Positions 35,211-48,370 of a DNA stretch of 64,000 nt are shown here, in pieces (within the stretch, counting starts at the first letter, position 1; every line of letters begins with the position of its first letter). This DNA is from Rostratula benghalensis (Eukaryota; Chordata; Aves; Charadriiformes; Rostratulidae): positions 3,782,052 through 3,846,051 of the forward strand of contig VXAI01000065.1 in assembly GCA_013399305.1 (NCBI GenBank), in the 5' to 3' direction. A program made the translations under genes and the position numbers. Under the pieces are notes generated by a model, which made no database searches, was not told the origin of the DNA, and saw nothing but the letters and a program-made list of their open reading frames with translations.

Positions 35211-38200
35211 TAAAGAAATTATAATGGAATTCTTTAGCATGATTTCTAATAAGGTTTTTGTCCATGGATGAACTGCACTGCTTTCACCAGCTTTCTCTTA
35301 AAACAAGTATGTCCATTTGCTTTCAGAAGTCACCTACTATAACCAACAGTGAAACAGACCAAAATTGCATTGCTAAGTAAGTAATAGATTGCCTATTTTG
35401 GATAAGCCTACAATTACGTCCATATACAGAAAGGTGTTTTATAAAAACATTTCATTATTTCCATTATGCGGAAATGGTAAAAATCTAGAGAAACACAGTT
35501 CAGTAAGTAGCAACATAACTGTTCTATAGTTTCTTCTACGAGCAGGGAGCTTATCAGTACAACAAGCTGGAAAAGGTGAAAGGTCATTTTCTGTCACAGG
35601 ATGATGATAAGCCTTGTACATATTTTCACTGTTGAATAGCTAAAATCCTGGATGTGTCAAAAAAAAAAAAAAGTATTGCTAGTAGAGATTGGCAGCCCTT
35701 CAAAAACCCCCTGACAAGGTTCAACTACAAGACTGTGAGCAGCTTAAGTCACATGCCAAGAGGAAATATGGATGCCGACCAGGGCAGGTGCTGGAAAGGA
35801 CAATCAGGTGAACAAGAGACACAGGTGCTGGGAAGGACACACAGTGAACAAGAGACAAGAAACCTCAGAGCTTGATTCCTCTATATAGAAAAAATGGCAG
35901 AATGGGAACACAAAGGCATTTTTAAAAAATTTCAGGGAAACAAGGACAGAACAAGAGGATATAAACCGGCCACAGATACAGAGAAGGGTTTCCACATGTG
36001 GGAATGGTGAATTCTGAGCATAAGCATTTCTATCTGCCTTTTTCTTACATGCTGCTTTGATAAGCATCTACAAAGGATAGCATAACATGGTTGCCCCTGA
36101 TTGCAAGCATAGGACACAGAAGTTCATGCCAGTGCTACATTGTCAGGTTTTGCAAGCAGTATTTTCAGCATATCCTGAGGAAAATCTAGGAGGAGATTCG
36201 ACTTTTACTAGGATTTTTCAAAAGAGCTTTTTGTATATTTGGTGATCGTGTGCAAGTAACAAAATTCTCCTTCATTCTCCTCATGACACTGGGCAGAAAG
36301 TACACTTTGGAAAAATTTATAGCCATCTACTAAAACTGAACTACGGAAATTGAGACAATTTTTACACACAGTGACTTATTTTCAGGATGGAAGAGTAAGA
36401 AGATCATATAATTGCTTTATCTGCATACACTAAATGAAAATTTTGGAACAAAAAGCTCTGTCCTGAAGCAGGTTTTGACTATAGTCAGAACTACTACAAG
36501 TGAACTAGAACTGGATGTGAAGAATCACATGAATCAGAGCTGATTCAAGCTTATATGCAATTTTATGGCTATATAAAGTCCTTGATTATTCTACTAGTAC
36601 CAAGAAGAGCTACTTTGTGCTTAAGCCATGGAAGGTAGCACATAACCTCAAGGACTCAGCAGGGGACTGTATTTATATCACTGCCTTTAAAATCCTCCCA
36701 TCCTAGCAGTTATAGAAGGCCATCTTTACTGTGCTATTATAGCACTTAAAATTAAAGGGAGTATATATGTTGCTAGGTGCAATAGCATTAATTGCCTTGG
36801 AAGTCATGTGGCTGACTAAATCTAGTATGTAAATGTAATAGTATATTTAATTTATCAGAACCAATGACCATTAAAATACTTAGCCATATTAATAATATAA
36901 TGAAAAATCACTTTGAAAAAAAAAGAGAAATCTGATTTACTTAAACACTGAATTATTGTGTTTGCATCATAAACCCACTTAGCACACTTCACAAAGTAAT
37001 CCCACCCGGAGGAAATATAAATTATATGACCAGAACTCCAAATAAATATTACTCTAATGCTTCCATTTGAAACCAGACTATTTAATTTGGAGTTTATAAA
37101 GAGATTTAGTTCCCGTGTAGTACTTAATAAGAATGCAGCTATTAATTTGGATGCAAAATAACAGTAGTGATACCATATAAAATAAAAACCTTCAAATGCA
37201 AAAACAATTAAAACGTTTTACTAAATCAATGGGAGAAGACACTGCCTTGAATAACCATATTAGCACGTAAGAATATTTAAGTAACCCCTGCAAGAGTTGA
37301 AAGGCTGACGTAGCATCCCCTTACTCCTCCCTCGGCCTAACGAACACGCACGTGCACACCGCTGTCCATGGTTTTGAAAAGAGATAGCAAGGCGAAGAAA
37401 ACCCCAACAAACCAACCATAAAACCCCGTTTAGTTCTAATGGGGAAATGTTATTTAATTTTATGAAATATCCTTCAAAACCAGCACTTCCGAAGTCTGCA
37501 AGGACCTCTTTATGCTTAACTAAGCATAAGGTGCTTGGATTTAAGTCATAGTGACACTGAGAAAACGTATCTTAAAATGATACTAAAAGATACAGATGTC
37601 AGCGTTTCTGTAAGTCCCCCTTCGTTAAAAAAAACTCACCACCCCCCCCAAAATGGATTTCCTATTTCAAAGACAGCACTCAACACACCATTCTGAGTGA
37701 CAGCACTGGGGTCTGGCAAGCATCAAGCTGTGGAAACCAGATGACATTTTAAATTTCAAACACAGCTCAGGTTCCTTAAGGAATATGGGTAGCTAAAGAC
37801 ATCTTAAACCCATTGTACGTTGGCATTTTGCCCTGTGTAGCAGATATTTTAAACTCCCCCACAGACACTTATGCAGTCTGATACCTTTTATTATTTTTTA
37901 TGATTTTTATGATTTAATGTGCAGTCAGGCCAGGAAACTGACTTTGAAACCTTCCTAACTCCCCGAATTCTCATTCAGTTCCCCCTCAAACCTCTGATAA
38001 GGCAAAAGTTTAAACCTTTAGAAGTGGCATCTATGAAAGTTCAAGCAGATGTTGCTTTGGGTAGAACTACATATGTGATATTAAGTGCAGAAGAGAATAT
38101 TCCTTCTTCCATTGGCCAGATGTTCTTGTCTCCTACATTCCGCAATCCTGTTCTCCAGAGGTTTTCTCTTAGGTCTTACATCTCAGACAAAAAAATAAAG

Positions 38201-38333
38201 GTTGAAAATTTTCCTTCTTTCTTCTCTTCCTCCACCTCCTACCCCTAGAAGAGAGTAGAGGTTCAACCCCTGCAACTCAGAGATTAGGTGTTGGAAAGAC
38301 TCACTGCATAGCAGTGTCTACCCCTTTTCTTCC
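35211..38333. other. Unique AT-rich sequence with an A14 tract
   Basis: A14 lies at 35659-35672. The stretch 36700-37260 is very AT-rich but not simple-sequence, and could include conserved non-coding elements (inference). No gene recognised. Confidence 0.5.
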
Positions 38334-38365
38334 TTTTTTTTTTGTTTGTTTTTTTTTTTTTTTTT
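38334..38365. repeat. T-rich tract
   Basis: T10, G, TTT, G, T17. Confidence 0.9.
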
Positions 38366-38813
38366 AAGAAGTAGGTTACTTGCCAGTGAAAAAAACTTTT
38401 CCATGTATAATTAATTCCTTTTTAATCTTTGATTGAAAATTACTTTTAGCAAGAATAGTAGCTAAATCTCTGCTTCAAATTTACATATATAGTCTTGTTG
38501 AAAAAGCGTAGCCAATTTACTTCTTTCACTACTTCTGCCCTTAGATTCTTCTGCCAGCAATACCATTGCAATGTGATAATACAACACAGTGGTATGGTAA
38601 CTTCAGTAAATTTTTGGCTAAGCCACACACATGGACTGCAAGAAAAATGTGACCTTCACTTTCATCTTTCAAAATGCCAAAAACATATGTATCAAATCTA
38701 TTACAGAGATAAGAAAAAAGCTGGAATAGCTTGTAGCAGTGAATAGTCCTGTCTCTAGAGAAAGGGGAAGGAAGGAACTGAACCCTTAAGGCAGAAACCA
38801 TGGCCAATGGCTG

Positions 38814-38846
38814 TTTTTTTAAAAAAAAAAAAAGAAAAAAAAAAAA
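38814..38846. repeat. T7-A13-G-A12 tract
   Basis: A T run directly joined to a longer A run; locally self-complementary. Confidence 0.9.
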
Positions 38847-41679
38847 GGTTTTGAATATCTATTATTCTTTTTCAAGGACAGGAAAATAGATCCTGATTTC
38901 ATATTTTCCTACTTTTATAGTGGGCTTCAGGTACAACTACATTAGCCATTGTGCAATAACTTTCTGTTCTGATCATGCTTGCACTGCTCCCTTCCTCTAG
39001 AACCTTCCACGGAATCAGGAAAAGAGACGTCTGCCTGACTCAAACCCATATGTAGCGACCTGCTAATATTGTCATTCCACAGAAACCACGAGCATAGTGC
39101 ATCACTGGAACAAATTGTTCATTAGCGTTACTTCACAAAGAGGATATATAATGCATTATTAAAAGCTGTTGCATATTGATGAATCTGAATGTAAGAAAGC
39201 ATGAACTGAGTTAAAATACTGTCATTTCCAAGCACTACCTGCCACTGCACAGACCCAGCTTAGTCATATAGGAAATCGTTTCTACTCCTGTGATTGGAAC
39301 ATGAATGTCATCAGTATTTTGCTGCAAAGCCTAAGGCTTCAAGTAATCCTCAGCATGAATGCCTGCGTGCTCAAGAGATATGCAAAGTGAGCAGAAAGGA
39401 GATGATCCTTTTATGCGGATACTTAAAAATTTTTTTTCAGTTGTTGGCAAAAATAGCATTTCACATCTTGAGAAGAAAAAGTGAACCAGTGCATGAGTAG
39501 AGCTGTTAACGGTTTGCTCTGTAGCAAATGGCAGCTCACTACATCCATGAGATGTACTGTGGTGCCACAGAGAGCACTGGAGCAAGGGGCCACATGCTGC
39601 TGGGCAGTCCTGTCCTTATGGGATGGTACCACTTCATTTGCCCAGTGGACCTCTGCAGCTGCAGAGAATTATTTTTTTGATAGTGCTAATATGCAAGTTA
39701 AAAGCGTGGAGTCAGAGGAATAAAGTACTTCAAAATGTACTTTGCTCTCTTCACAAGCGCAGCAGAATGTTAGTTACTTATGAGAACATTTCAGAATGCA
39801 CTGACTGTATGCAACAGGCACTGTAAAAAATAATGGCTTTGGAATCTTGGCTACAGCAACGTGCTCCTAAATATTTCCTGAGAAGAGGAGAGACACTGCA
39901 AATTTTTGTGTGGATTAGCCACATATGGATTATTGTGGGTCTGCTGTATTGTCATTTTTAAGTTATCAATTTTAATGCTTTTTAAACTAATCCCTTGGTA
40001 ACTTGGTAAATGGGTCATAAGGAACACAACTTTAAAAAAATCATAGATACACCTTCAAAAATTAAATAGTTTACAGGATTTGAGCAGCTGACTCATTTAA
40101 AATCAGTTTTCCATAATTATATTAAAATATTTAATTAAGAACAATGTGTATAAAAGAAGTCAAACTCAAATCAGCTGTATTGTTGCTTCCTATTGTCTAG
40201 TAGAATAGATTGTGTTCTTATTAATAGAATTTTATCACAAGCGTTTCAATAGGAGGATCAAATTAATTGTTTGCATAAATCTACCACAGACAAGGAAATT
40301 AGATTGGAAAATCACATGAAGTATTCTGTGTATTGTGGCAAAATTACTTTACCTTGAATAAGTAGTTGTACTTAGCACCTACAATACTCTGTGGATAAAA
40401 AGTTAGTGTGTACACAGTAACATGAGATAACTGAAAACTTTTCACTTGAATTTTGAGTTCATCAATTACAAGTGACAACTTAAAGACCAAGGAAGTAAAA
40501 TAAACATCATAAAGTTAGGTAAGTGATAACAATAAATGCAATACAAGCATAGCTTTTTTCCCATCTTACAAATAATTCTGCTTATACTTTGGGAATACAG
40601 AAATTACTAATAAATATGCATACCAATAATTCTTTTTGGAATTTGGAAAATCCTCATCTAAAAACATAGCCCACAACTAAGCCAAGAACCTCTGGAGTTA
40701 AACACGTCATCCTGTTCTTTTCTTGGAGTATTAATTTAAACTATCCTGCCCAGAACTAATTTGCCAGCAGCTGTGTAGTAGAAAATGCCAATGTGAGCTG
40801 TGTGAGGTTTGATTTAACCATCCGGTTTTAAATTAATAAGGAAAAAAAAAGAGTATCTGATAGTTTGGCTTTTCCTGTGCAGGCTTATCAGTCACAAAAT
40901 GTAATGTCACTCTCATTAACCCCTGTTTCTACCGTCTTCCCTTACCACCCTGTCAATACTTCTTGCTTAACAGGACCTGTGCTGTTTGCACAGCAAAGGA
41001 GCTGTATTCTAACATAAACTGAGCAAAACCATAGAAAAGACTACATAGACTTGGGGGTAGCTCCACAAAAAGCTTTCAGGGCAGTGAATGCATTTTAGGT
41101 ACATCAATCTGGCACCAAATTCCCAAACAAGGCCCACAACCTTCCCATTCAATGCATGAAACACGTGCTTCAAAATGGGTCCTGCTCAGCCCAGAACCCT
41201 GAGCGGGGAAACTCCTGAGACAGGCAGCAGAACATGATGAGGCTAGGGACACAGGAAAAGGAAGGTTTCAGTACCTCACCCCACGTGGTAGAATGGTGTG
41301 CCTTTCTGCTAATCTGCCCCAGCCCATGGCTGGCTTCTGAATGTCAGCAATTGCTCTGAGATAGCTAGGCAGGTATTGCTCCTGATTGTTGAAAAGCCAC
41401 TTCTACTGCAGCTGCCCACATTTCAGTGCAGAAGTGCCCATGCTATAGGTACACAACCACCACTGCTGTTGATCTGAGGTCCTGAGGAAGAATATGTGTG
41501 TAGCCTCTCGACCTGTGTTCATCTTATTGGTTCTCCCCTCCTCTGCCTCTTCCTTTCTCAGAAACAGGCAGAGGGGTCCTGGCTGTAAGCTCAGAGTCCG
41601 ACTGCCCTATACTTCATCCCCATGTTAGCAAATCAATGGCAGACTTCCCTCCAAAGAAGCAGAAGAGTGGCCCCAATGG
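38847..41679. other. Unique sequence, no gene recognised
   Basis: A more GC-rich patch at 39530-39670 has overlapping frames on both strands, none recognisable. The AT-rich stretch 39960-40700 has many TAAT-type motifs. Confidence 0.5.
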
Positions 41680-41790
41680 TTTAAGCCTGCAGCCTGATAG
41701 TTAAAGTACTCTCCTGGGAGCCAAGACAAACAGCACTGATCTCCTATAGACAAATCTAAATTTAAATCTCAAACTTGCTTATTATGGACA
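41680..41790 (+). mobile_element. Possible tRNA-derived SINE (MIR-like) 5' part
   Basis: GATAGTTAAAGTACTCTCCT resembles a tRNA-like A-box region of the MIR type. About 60 bp later AATTTAAATCTC resembles a decayed B box (GGTTCAAATCC-type). GGAGCCAAGAC sits between them, as in MIR (GGAGCCAGAC). Diverged; by-eye similarity only. Confidence 0.3.
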
Positions 41791-42950
41791 CTAGATTTCA
41801 AGGGTGTTATAGAGCCATTTGTGCTGAGAAGAGCCTAGTGAAGTCTCTAGGTCAAACCCATACTCAAATAAATGCAACACTGAATTCAGCCCCAGGAGCT
41901 CAGGCTGTGTCCAGTTAGATGTCCAAAAATCTCCAAGGTACTTCATTTTGTGAGAAGCCCAATCCTCTTGTGCATTTGTTGGCTGAGCCATAAAAGTCTT
42001 TCATAATGAAAAGCCTCAGGCACTTACGTCAGAGGATGGCTGGGTTTACGTAATTTGTCTAGGCTGATGTATGAGCTAACTTCTCAGCTATCAAACACTG
42101 CCAATAGAGAGTAGTTACACGCATGTGCAGATCCACAGTTCAAGAACACCAGCATTAGATCCTACCAAGATTAGCAAGGATTTTCAAAATCATCACAGAC
42201 TTTGACACTTTTGTACATAATCCCCATTCAATGGCATGCAGCCATTTCTACCTAAATAACTCTCCTAAAAACAGACTCTATAATTCAGAAACTCATTCCT
42301 GCCTAACATCACTTAACTAAGAATGACCAAATGATAGTAAAGGTTTCAGAAAAATCATGTCATGAATATAAAAAACCCACAGTGCTGTTGTTGGCTTATC
42401 TGATGGCTAAAATCAGCACAGTACCTGAATGAAATGCAGCTTCATAAGAATTAAAAATTTAATTGCTTCGTTTAAGAGACTCAGAAGTTAGTTAACAGCT
42501 GGTTGACTTTGTCAAAGAATCACTCTTGCCAATTAGTAGCACTGCTGAATACAGACTTTCATTTAAAAAACGAATAACCACTCCTCACGGTGGTAACATT
42601 TCCATTCCGAGTTAAACCTACACAATGCTGGCTTTGTTCAGACACCAGGAACAGTAGCCACTGCCTAACCGAGCTCCACACAACAAAATGGGGTATCCCG
42701 CACTTTACATAACACTGCTGCTGAAGGCTAATTCCGTTAAGGTAAAGAGCAGTGCCTAAAGTAGGAAAAGAGTACAATGACACAAAAATAAGTATTTCTG
42801 CTTCCTGCTGGATGGCTGGAAGAAATGGTGTTTCTACAGAAAGACATGGGCATGTCTGTCAGAAGACAGCCTTGCTCTGAATCACCAGGACCCAGTGGCC
42901 TGCTCAGAATTGAACATTCTATGAAATGTGATTTTTTCTCCCTTCAAAGT
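41791..42950. other. Unique sequence, no gene recognised
   Basis: Only short open frames. Confidence 0.5.
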
Positions 42951-43023
42951 GCTGGACTGTTATATTAACCAGCAGGTACCTGATAGATATGGGGATACCT
43001 GCTGGTTAATAAAACAATTCAGC
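42951..43023. ncRNA. 73-nt near-perfect hairpin, pre-miRNA-like (strand unknown)
   Basis: The arms TATTAACCAGCAGGTA (42963-42978) and TACCTGCTGGTTAATA (42996-43011) are perfect 16-bp reverse complements around a 17-nt loop. The stem continues outward through a single A-A mismatch (42962/43012) into 11 more positions (42951-42961 with 43013-43023), with one G-T wobble and one C-A mismatch. In all, 26 of 28 positions pair with no bulge. The size, small loop and symmetrical stem fit a Drosha/Dicer substrate of the microRNA class. Both strands can fold. No mature sequence is recognised, and expression cannot be seen from sequence. The alternative is a chance or mobile-element-derived inverted repeat. 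Confidence 0.4.
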
Positions 43024-46000
43024 TCTGAATTTCTAGCTATCATGTAGATACTCACTTGAAGTAATTACTAGGCTTTCTAAGCTTTTAATATACCAGAAGA
43101 ATTACTATCCTTAGTGGCTAGCTCTCTTAAAATTAATTGCCTATTATTCACCATAGTGTCACAAAATTTTGCATAAAATAAGATGATGTAGTGTCTGAGG
43201 ACTGATTGAAACATTTGGGACTCGGACACATCCCCACATTTTGTGCAATGGCACTGGCACTGTGGAAGAACAACACACCACTCAGTAAAACTTCTTTATC
43301 AGAAGAACACCTATGACTCAGAAACAGGTTTACTCCATTTATTTCTTGTTCCAAAGTATGCATACAGTATAATTTACTTGGTTTATTTGCACAGCAATTT
43401 GCAGACTGTTCGCATGAGCTCACAGGTGCCAACTTCCTTGCCTAACCTTGCTTCTTTAAGCACATAGCCCCAGTGACCTGCTCTTCAGAACAACTTCTAC
43501 AAATATTAACCATTCATACTCCCACACATCAATTGTCACCCCAGGAAATATTTCATTTTGTTACTATGTAAAGAGAGTCCTGCTTCATTTATCATCTTGT
43601 TCACTACAGAATGCGCATGGGTTCCATGCCCTGGCTGTTTATTCACTCCCAATTTCAGGATTCAAACACCTTCTTCATGGAAAACTGTTTTCAGAGGAGG
43701 ATTCCCCATGGACCTTTAAAATAAAGTTGTCTTCACTGTTGTATTTCTCTTCATTCTGTGCCTGAGCTATCATAACCAAGTCTTAATAGCCTCCTATAAG
43801 AACCTAAAAAGATTAAAGTCTAGGAGGGCCTGTGATAGGTTCACAAATGGAAGGTTTTGTAATACTGCTCCGAATGTCTCTGTTTTCTTATCACCTTCCT
43901 GTATACAGGATGAAAGGTTGCTCTGCCTGTAAGGACAGAAAGGTTATCTTCTGCCCAGCTGGATTCATAATAACCTTCTTCCCAGATATTTCAAGTGCTT
44001 CCATGAAAGAAGGACTAAATGCATGATCCAGCAGTATTTAGGTCTTGTCTAAGAATGAATTTTCCCCAGATATTTTCATTCAGGTATCATGTACTTTTAG
44101 CTCATCATTACCAACATCCATTGCTTTTATCTCAGAGTCAGACACAAAGACAAAATGCTAAAGCATCCTCAAATGCACATTGTGCTTGGGCAGGCTTCTA
44201 CAGCAAGAAGCCTATTCAACTGAATTACTTTACACTGCCTGTCAGCATGAAGCAACCTGTCTTTGGCTGGATAAGCCACCAGAATAGAAGGGATGGGTCT
44301 TGCAAACAGCAAGTACGCCTAGTCACAACGTGCTCTTGCTTCACAGTCCGTATTATGACAGTGAGTGGTAGAATGGCTATGTTTCTGCCACTCTTGTTGA
44401 ATAACAAGCCCTACTTAGTCCCACCATAATTTATGCAGAGTGCATAGTTAATTGCCATTCAGTGAAGACTCCTACACAGATAAATCTCCTTGCAAGAAAA
44501 ATTTAAATCTTACCACATTTGAACTAGACAACTGCTTTAACATTAACCCCTGACTACTGAATGCAAAGAACACTGCAGTGCTACAGCAGCTCCTGCAGAT
44601 AACTCACAACACTACAGTGTACTGACTATTGGTGCAACAGATATTAGCAAACCACAGTTTTCACTGTCCTCTGCACAGCATCCTAGTGGTGACAAAGTCT
44701 GCTGTGATTCCTACGGAAGTTTAAGCGTTGGTGTATCTTAAGAGGATTTATTATAAATACTTCTATGTTTAGCACATGGGCATAAAGCGATGAGTAGAAA
44801 AGGCTGAAAAAAGTAAACTGGTGTGTATGTCTATTTCAGTCAAGCACATAGCAGCCAGTGCCTCTTCCTGCCTATTCCTAAACAACTAATTAAAAACTTC
44901 AGTTAATCCTTTTGCTTGACAGCTGCCATTCATCCTGTTTAACTCTTCTGTAAACTAGTTATATTTTTATAAAGACTTAGGACATTTTTCCATCACTGGT
45001 GCATGGCAGATATAAAATAGCAATGCTACAATGGCTGCCAGCTCATTTTTCTACTCCCTCTCCCTTCTCTTGATCATTTGGATAAAATCCAATTGTTTTA
45101 ATCCTTTCTGCTCCTCCTGATGTGGTGATGTGCTTTCTGCTTGGGGACCAAGTGGGTGGTAATTGAAATCCTTGTGACTCTGATTTGGATACTGAAGGTA
45201 TTCAGCGGTTTCATTCCACTCAGTCTGATTTAAGGCATCATGGCAATGGCCTCCTAATACCTGCCACTTATTAAGCAGAAAATCATGTCCTACCTACCCA
45301 TCATGACTGGTAGCTAAAGGCTCCCAGACAAGAGGTCAATCCTGTATTAGTAACCTTGGTCACCCTTCTGAGGACTGGTTGTACTGCTGGATGTAATAAT
45401 TCTTGCTGGGATAGTGAACAAGGCAAATCTCAAACAGGTGGTCTGCAGAACCCTACTGCACTTAACTACATCTCACAGGTCTGGTCAGTTATTTGTCTCT
45501 TTTAAAAGTTTTTTCATGTTTAGCAACAGTCAGACATGGCCCAGAAACTGGAATTAAAGCAGCTGATGGTCTATTATTTAGTTATTTGATTATTTTGGTT
45601 TAAAAAGAAAAAAAAAAATTCCTAGCAAGTTTGTTCTGAATTTAGCCCTAAAATTGACTGAAACCTCACTCCTTACAGTGAGTAAATAATTTTAAAACAA
45701 CATTTTGTTTAGCTGACTTCAATCAGGTGCATCTGTCTAAATACAGCACTGCACTTCTGATCAAGTTCTATAGTTTTTCCCTCCACATCATAGAGGACAA
45801 AAAGCATCCCCTGTGTGTAATGCAGGAATTTTTGTCTTAGATGCATCTGCTTCTCTTCATGGGGTACAGAAGCAGCCAGATCACCGCACCCATACATCCA
45901 TAAAAAGTCTTATGCCAGACAAATCTCACCTCACTGTAAGTGTAAGCAAGCAGATGTGAGCTTCTATGCATTTTTATTGCCCTCCAAATTGAAAATGCTG

Positions 46001-47984
46001 CAGAAACTGAAGGCAAATATATGGGAAGGTTTCTTTCATCCTAAGATAAAAAATGTCAAAAATCTGTGAGGCACAAAGGATAAATGTGTTGAGAAAGAAA
46101 CAGTTGGTTAAATAAAGGTGATAATAAACTTATTTTCATTTCATGAAGAAAAAAAAATCAGTTGCTCAGAAACAGGCTCTGTTACTAGTAATTTCAGGAA
46201 AAAATGGGGAGACAACTGAATTTTAATGCTGAGAGTTGTTTGGAAGTCCAAGCTCTCAATGAGATGTCACTGCTATGATAAAAAGATCCAATTGGTTAGT
46301 CCTAGTTAATGCTTCAGAGATTACTCACAGAAAAGGCATTTGTTTTTCACTGTGACAAGCTGGTGTTGCCAGCTTATAATGGCAATCTAAAAGCCATTAA
46401 GTCAAAAAGCTAAAAAATCAAAGCAACTAATTTTGATCTTTTTTATGTTGCGCCTCAACAAAAGTTCAGCAGAGACTGGTACGTTTCTCTGTATGACTTT
46501 AGAGTGGGAAAAACAATTGCTTCAAGTAATTCCTGGGGTGCACTCACATTGTTTCATCTGTTTTCTTCTATAGCTGGCCAGGTACTACAGTACAACTCTA
46601 CAAGCAAAGTATTAACTGTTTGCATTTGGTACAAATATTTTTCATGTGGTTTGTAGTTCATTATCCTTAGAACTGTATTTCCTTATGTCTCACTGGAATA
46701 ATTAACTTCCACCTATACTTGCAAGTCTTATGTGCTTTGTTTTTACCTAGCACTCAAGATTCATAGGAATCAAGCAACAGCAAAAACAATATGCCAATAC
46801 TACATGTCTACTGCAAAAGCAAGTTCTTACCAACAAATAGGTGACGGAGTATAGCTGCTTGTTTCTGCTGGCAGATCACAAAGCTCGTACTGTGATGACA
46901 GCGCACCTGCCCTGGTATGTAATGGCTATCACATCTTCTCAAAAACTTTACCCTTGTGGCAACAATCAAGAAAGAAATAATTCAGAAATGTTGACACTAG
47001 ACTGCCTGGTTTTAGGTATAATCGCCCATAAAATAAAAGTAGGCTTTCTCCCTATTAGCCTTTTTTCTCCATAATCTCAAGGACGCTTCATACTGGGCTC
47101 ATACACCCACAGAAATCAGAGAGATTAAAAGATTTCTATTATATACACCAACTCTCCAGAATGTGGCATTAGTGGTCCTTTAGGACACCTTACTTTTTGA
47201 TCTCATGGACTGAATCTTTTCTGGCATTTTCAACAAATATATTTTACTTTCTACCCCCATACGAAAAGTGCCCCATTGCCCACTTGTTCTCATTCCATCT
47301 GCACCATAAAGACAGTTTGTTCTCCTTTAGCTTAGATCTTGCTCTTCGTGGACATTAGGTAATGAGTTCTTTTATCTCCTCTCCATAGGCTAATTTTCTT
47401 TATGTTTGGGGTTTTTTTAGGTATCTTAAACAGGCAGCACAGAGTCCAGAAGACCAATGTTAAAGCAACTGTCTGTATCATTCCCCTAAACCAAGTGCTG
47501 TTCAGAGCAAGGCCTGCCTTTCTGAACAGTCATTTAAGCTGAAATACATCAGAAGGTACTTAATCTGCAAAATCTAAAACACTGCCCTGTGACAAGAGGA
47601 TCTATAACACAAAATACATGTTACCCGGTCCTACTGCAAAGTGGCTAAAAACCGAACTCTGAGCTTGCTGACAAGAATTTGGTCTGATACATAATTAGCT
47701 ACCTTGATGTCTCTGTGACTCAGCTTAAATTAATTTCTTCCTTGCTTTTCATTTCATGTAATGACTAACAAATGCGAGTGGGGTCTATATATAAAAATAA
47801 TGGCGATCTCAGACAACCAAGAGAAAATCAGTAATCACATAGGAAAATAATGACCTAAACCACTGACAGTCTTCAGTCTCAGGAAAGATGCTCAACTTCT
47901 GAATTCAGCGCATGGGAAGAAAAATAATTGCCACTTTACCATACCAGGTGTTCAGGGTAGTATGCAGACCAGAGAATGCCATAG
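43024..47984. other. Unique sequence, no gene recognised
   Basis: The 136-codon plus frame at 44019-44429 has no recognisable domain and no splice framing. The rest are shorter chance frames. Confidence 0.5.
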
Positions 47985-48370
47985 GAGGAGAGGCTGAGAG
48001 AGCTGAGGGTGGTCAATCTAGCGGATAGAAGGCACAGGTGGAGCTTACGTATGTGCACAAATACCTGGCAGGAGAGTGTAAAGGGGCCAGACCCTTCTCA
48101 GTGGAGCCCTGGGAAAGGATGGTAAGCAATGGCACAGACTGAAATACAAGAAATTTCTTCTTAACCTTTGGAAGAAAATATTTTTCTACTGTAAGGGTGG
48201 TCAACCAGTGGAACAGGTTTACCAGGGCCAGCAGGGAGCCTCCCTCCTTGGGGGTATCCAATCCAGTCAGGTATGACCCTGGGCATCCTGCTGTAGATGA
48301 ACCTGCTTGAGGCAGGGAGGGGTTGGACAATCTCCCAAGGTAGCATCAGCCTTACCCCTGGCAGGATTCT
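47985..48370 (+). mobile_element. CR1: Old CR1, 3' 390 bp
   Basis: It begins at AGGAGAGGCTGAGAGAGCTG, passes through a degraded GGTCAACCAGTGGAACAGGT block (the CR1 HW-x-GLP region) and CCTGGGCATCCTGC, and ends with GAGGCAGGGAGGGGTTGGAC. The 3' octamer repeats are eroded. The divergence and tail type match the older class rather than the young copies. Confidence 0.8.

Noticed and set aside
39481..39723. 80-codon plus frame in a GC-richer patch
   Set aside because: Overlaps similar-length frames on the other strand; nothing recognisable.
44019..44429. 136-codon plus frame, among the longest non-CR1 frames
   Set aside because: No domain or repeated motif, and no flanking splice sites or promoter features.
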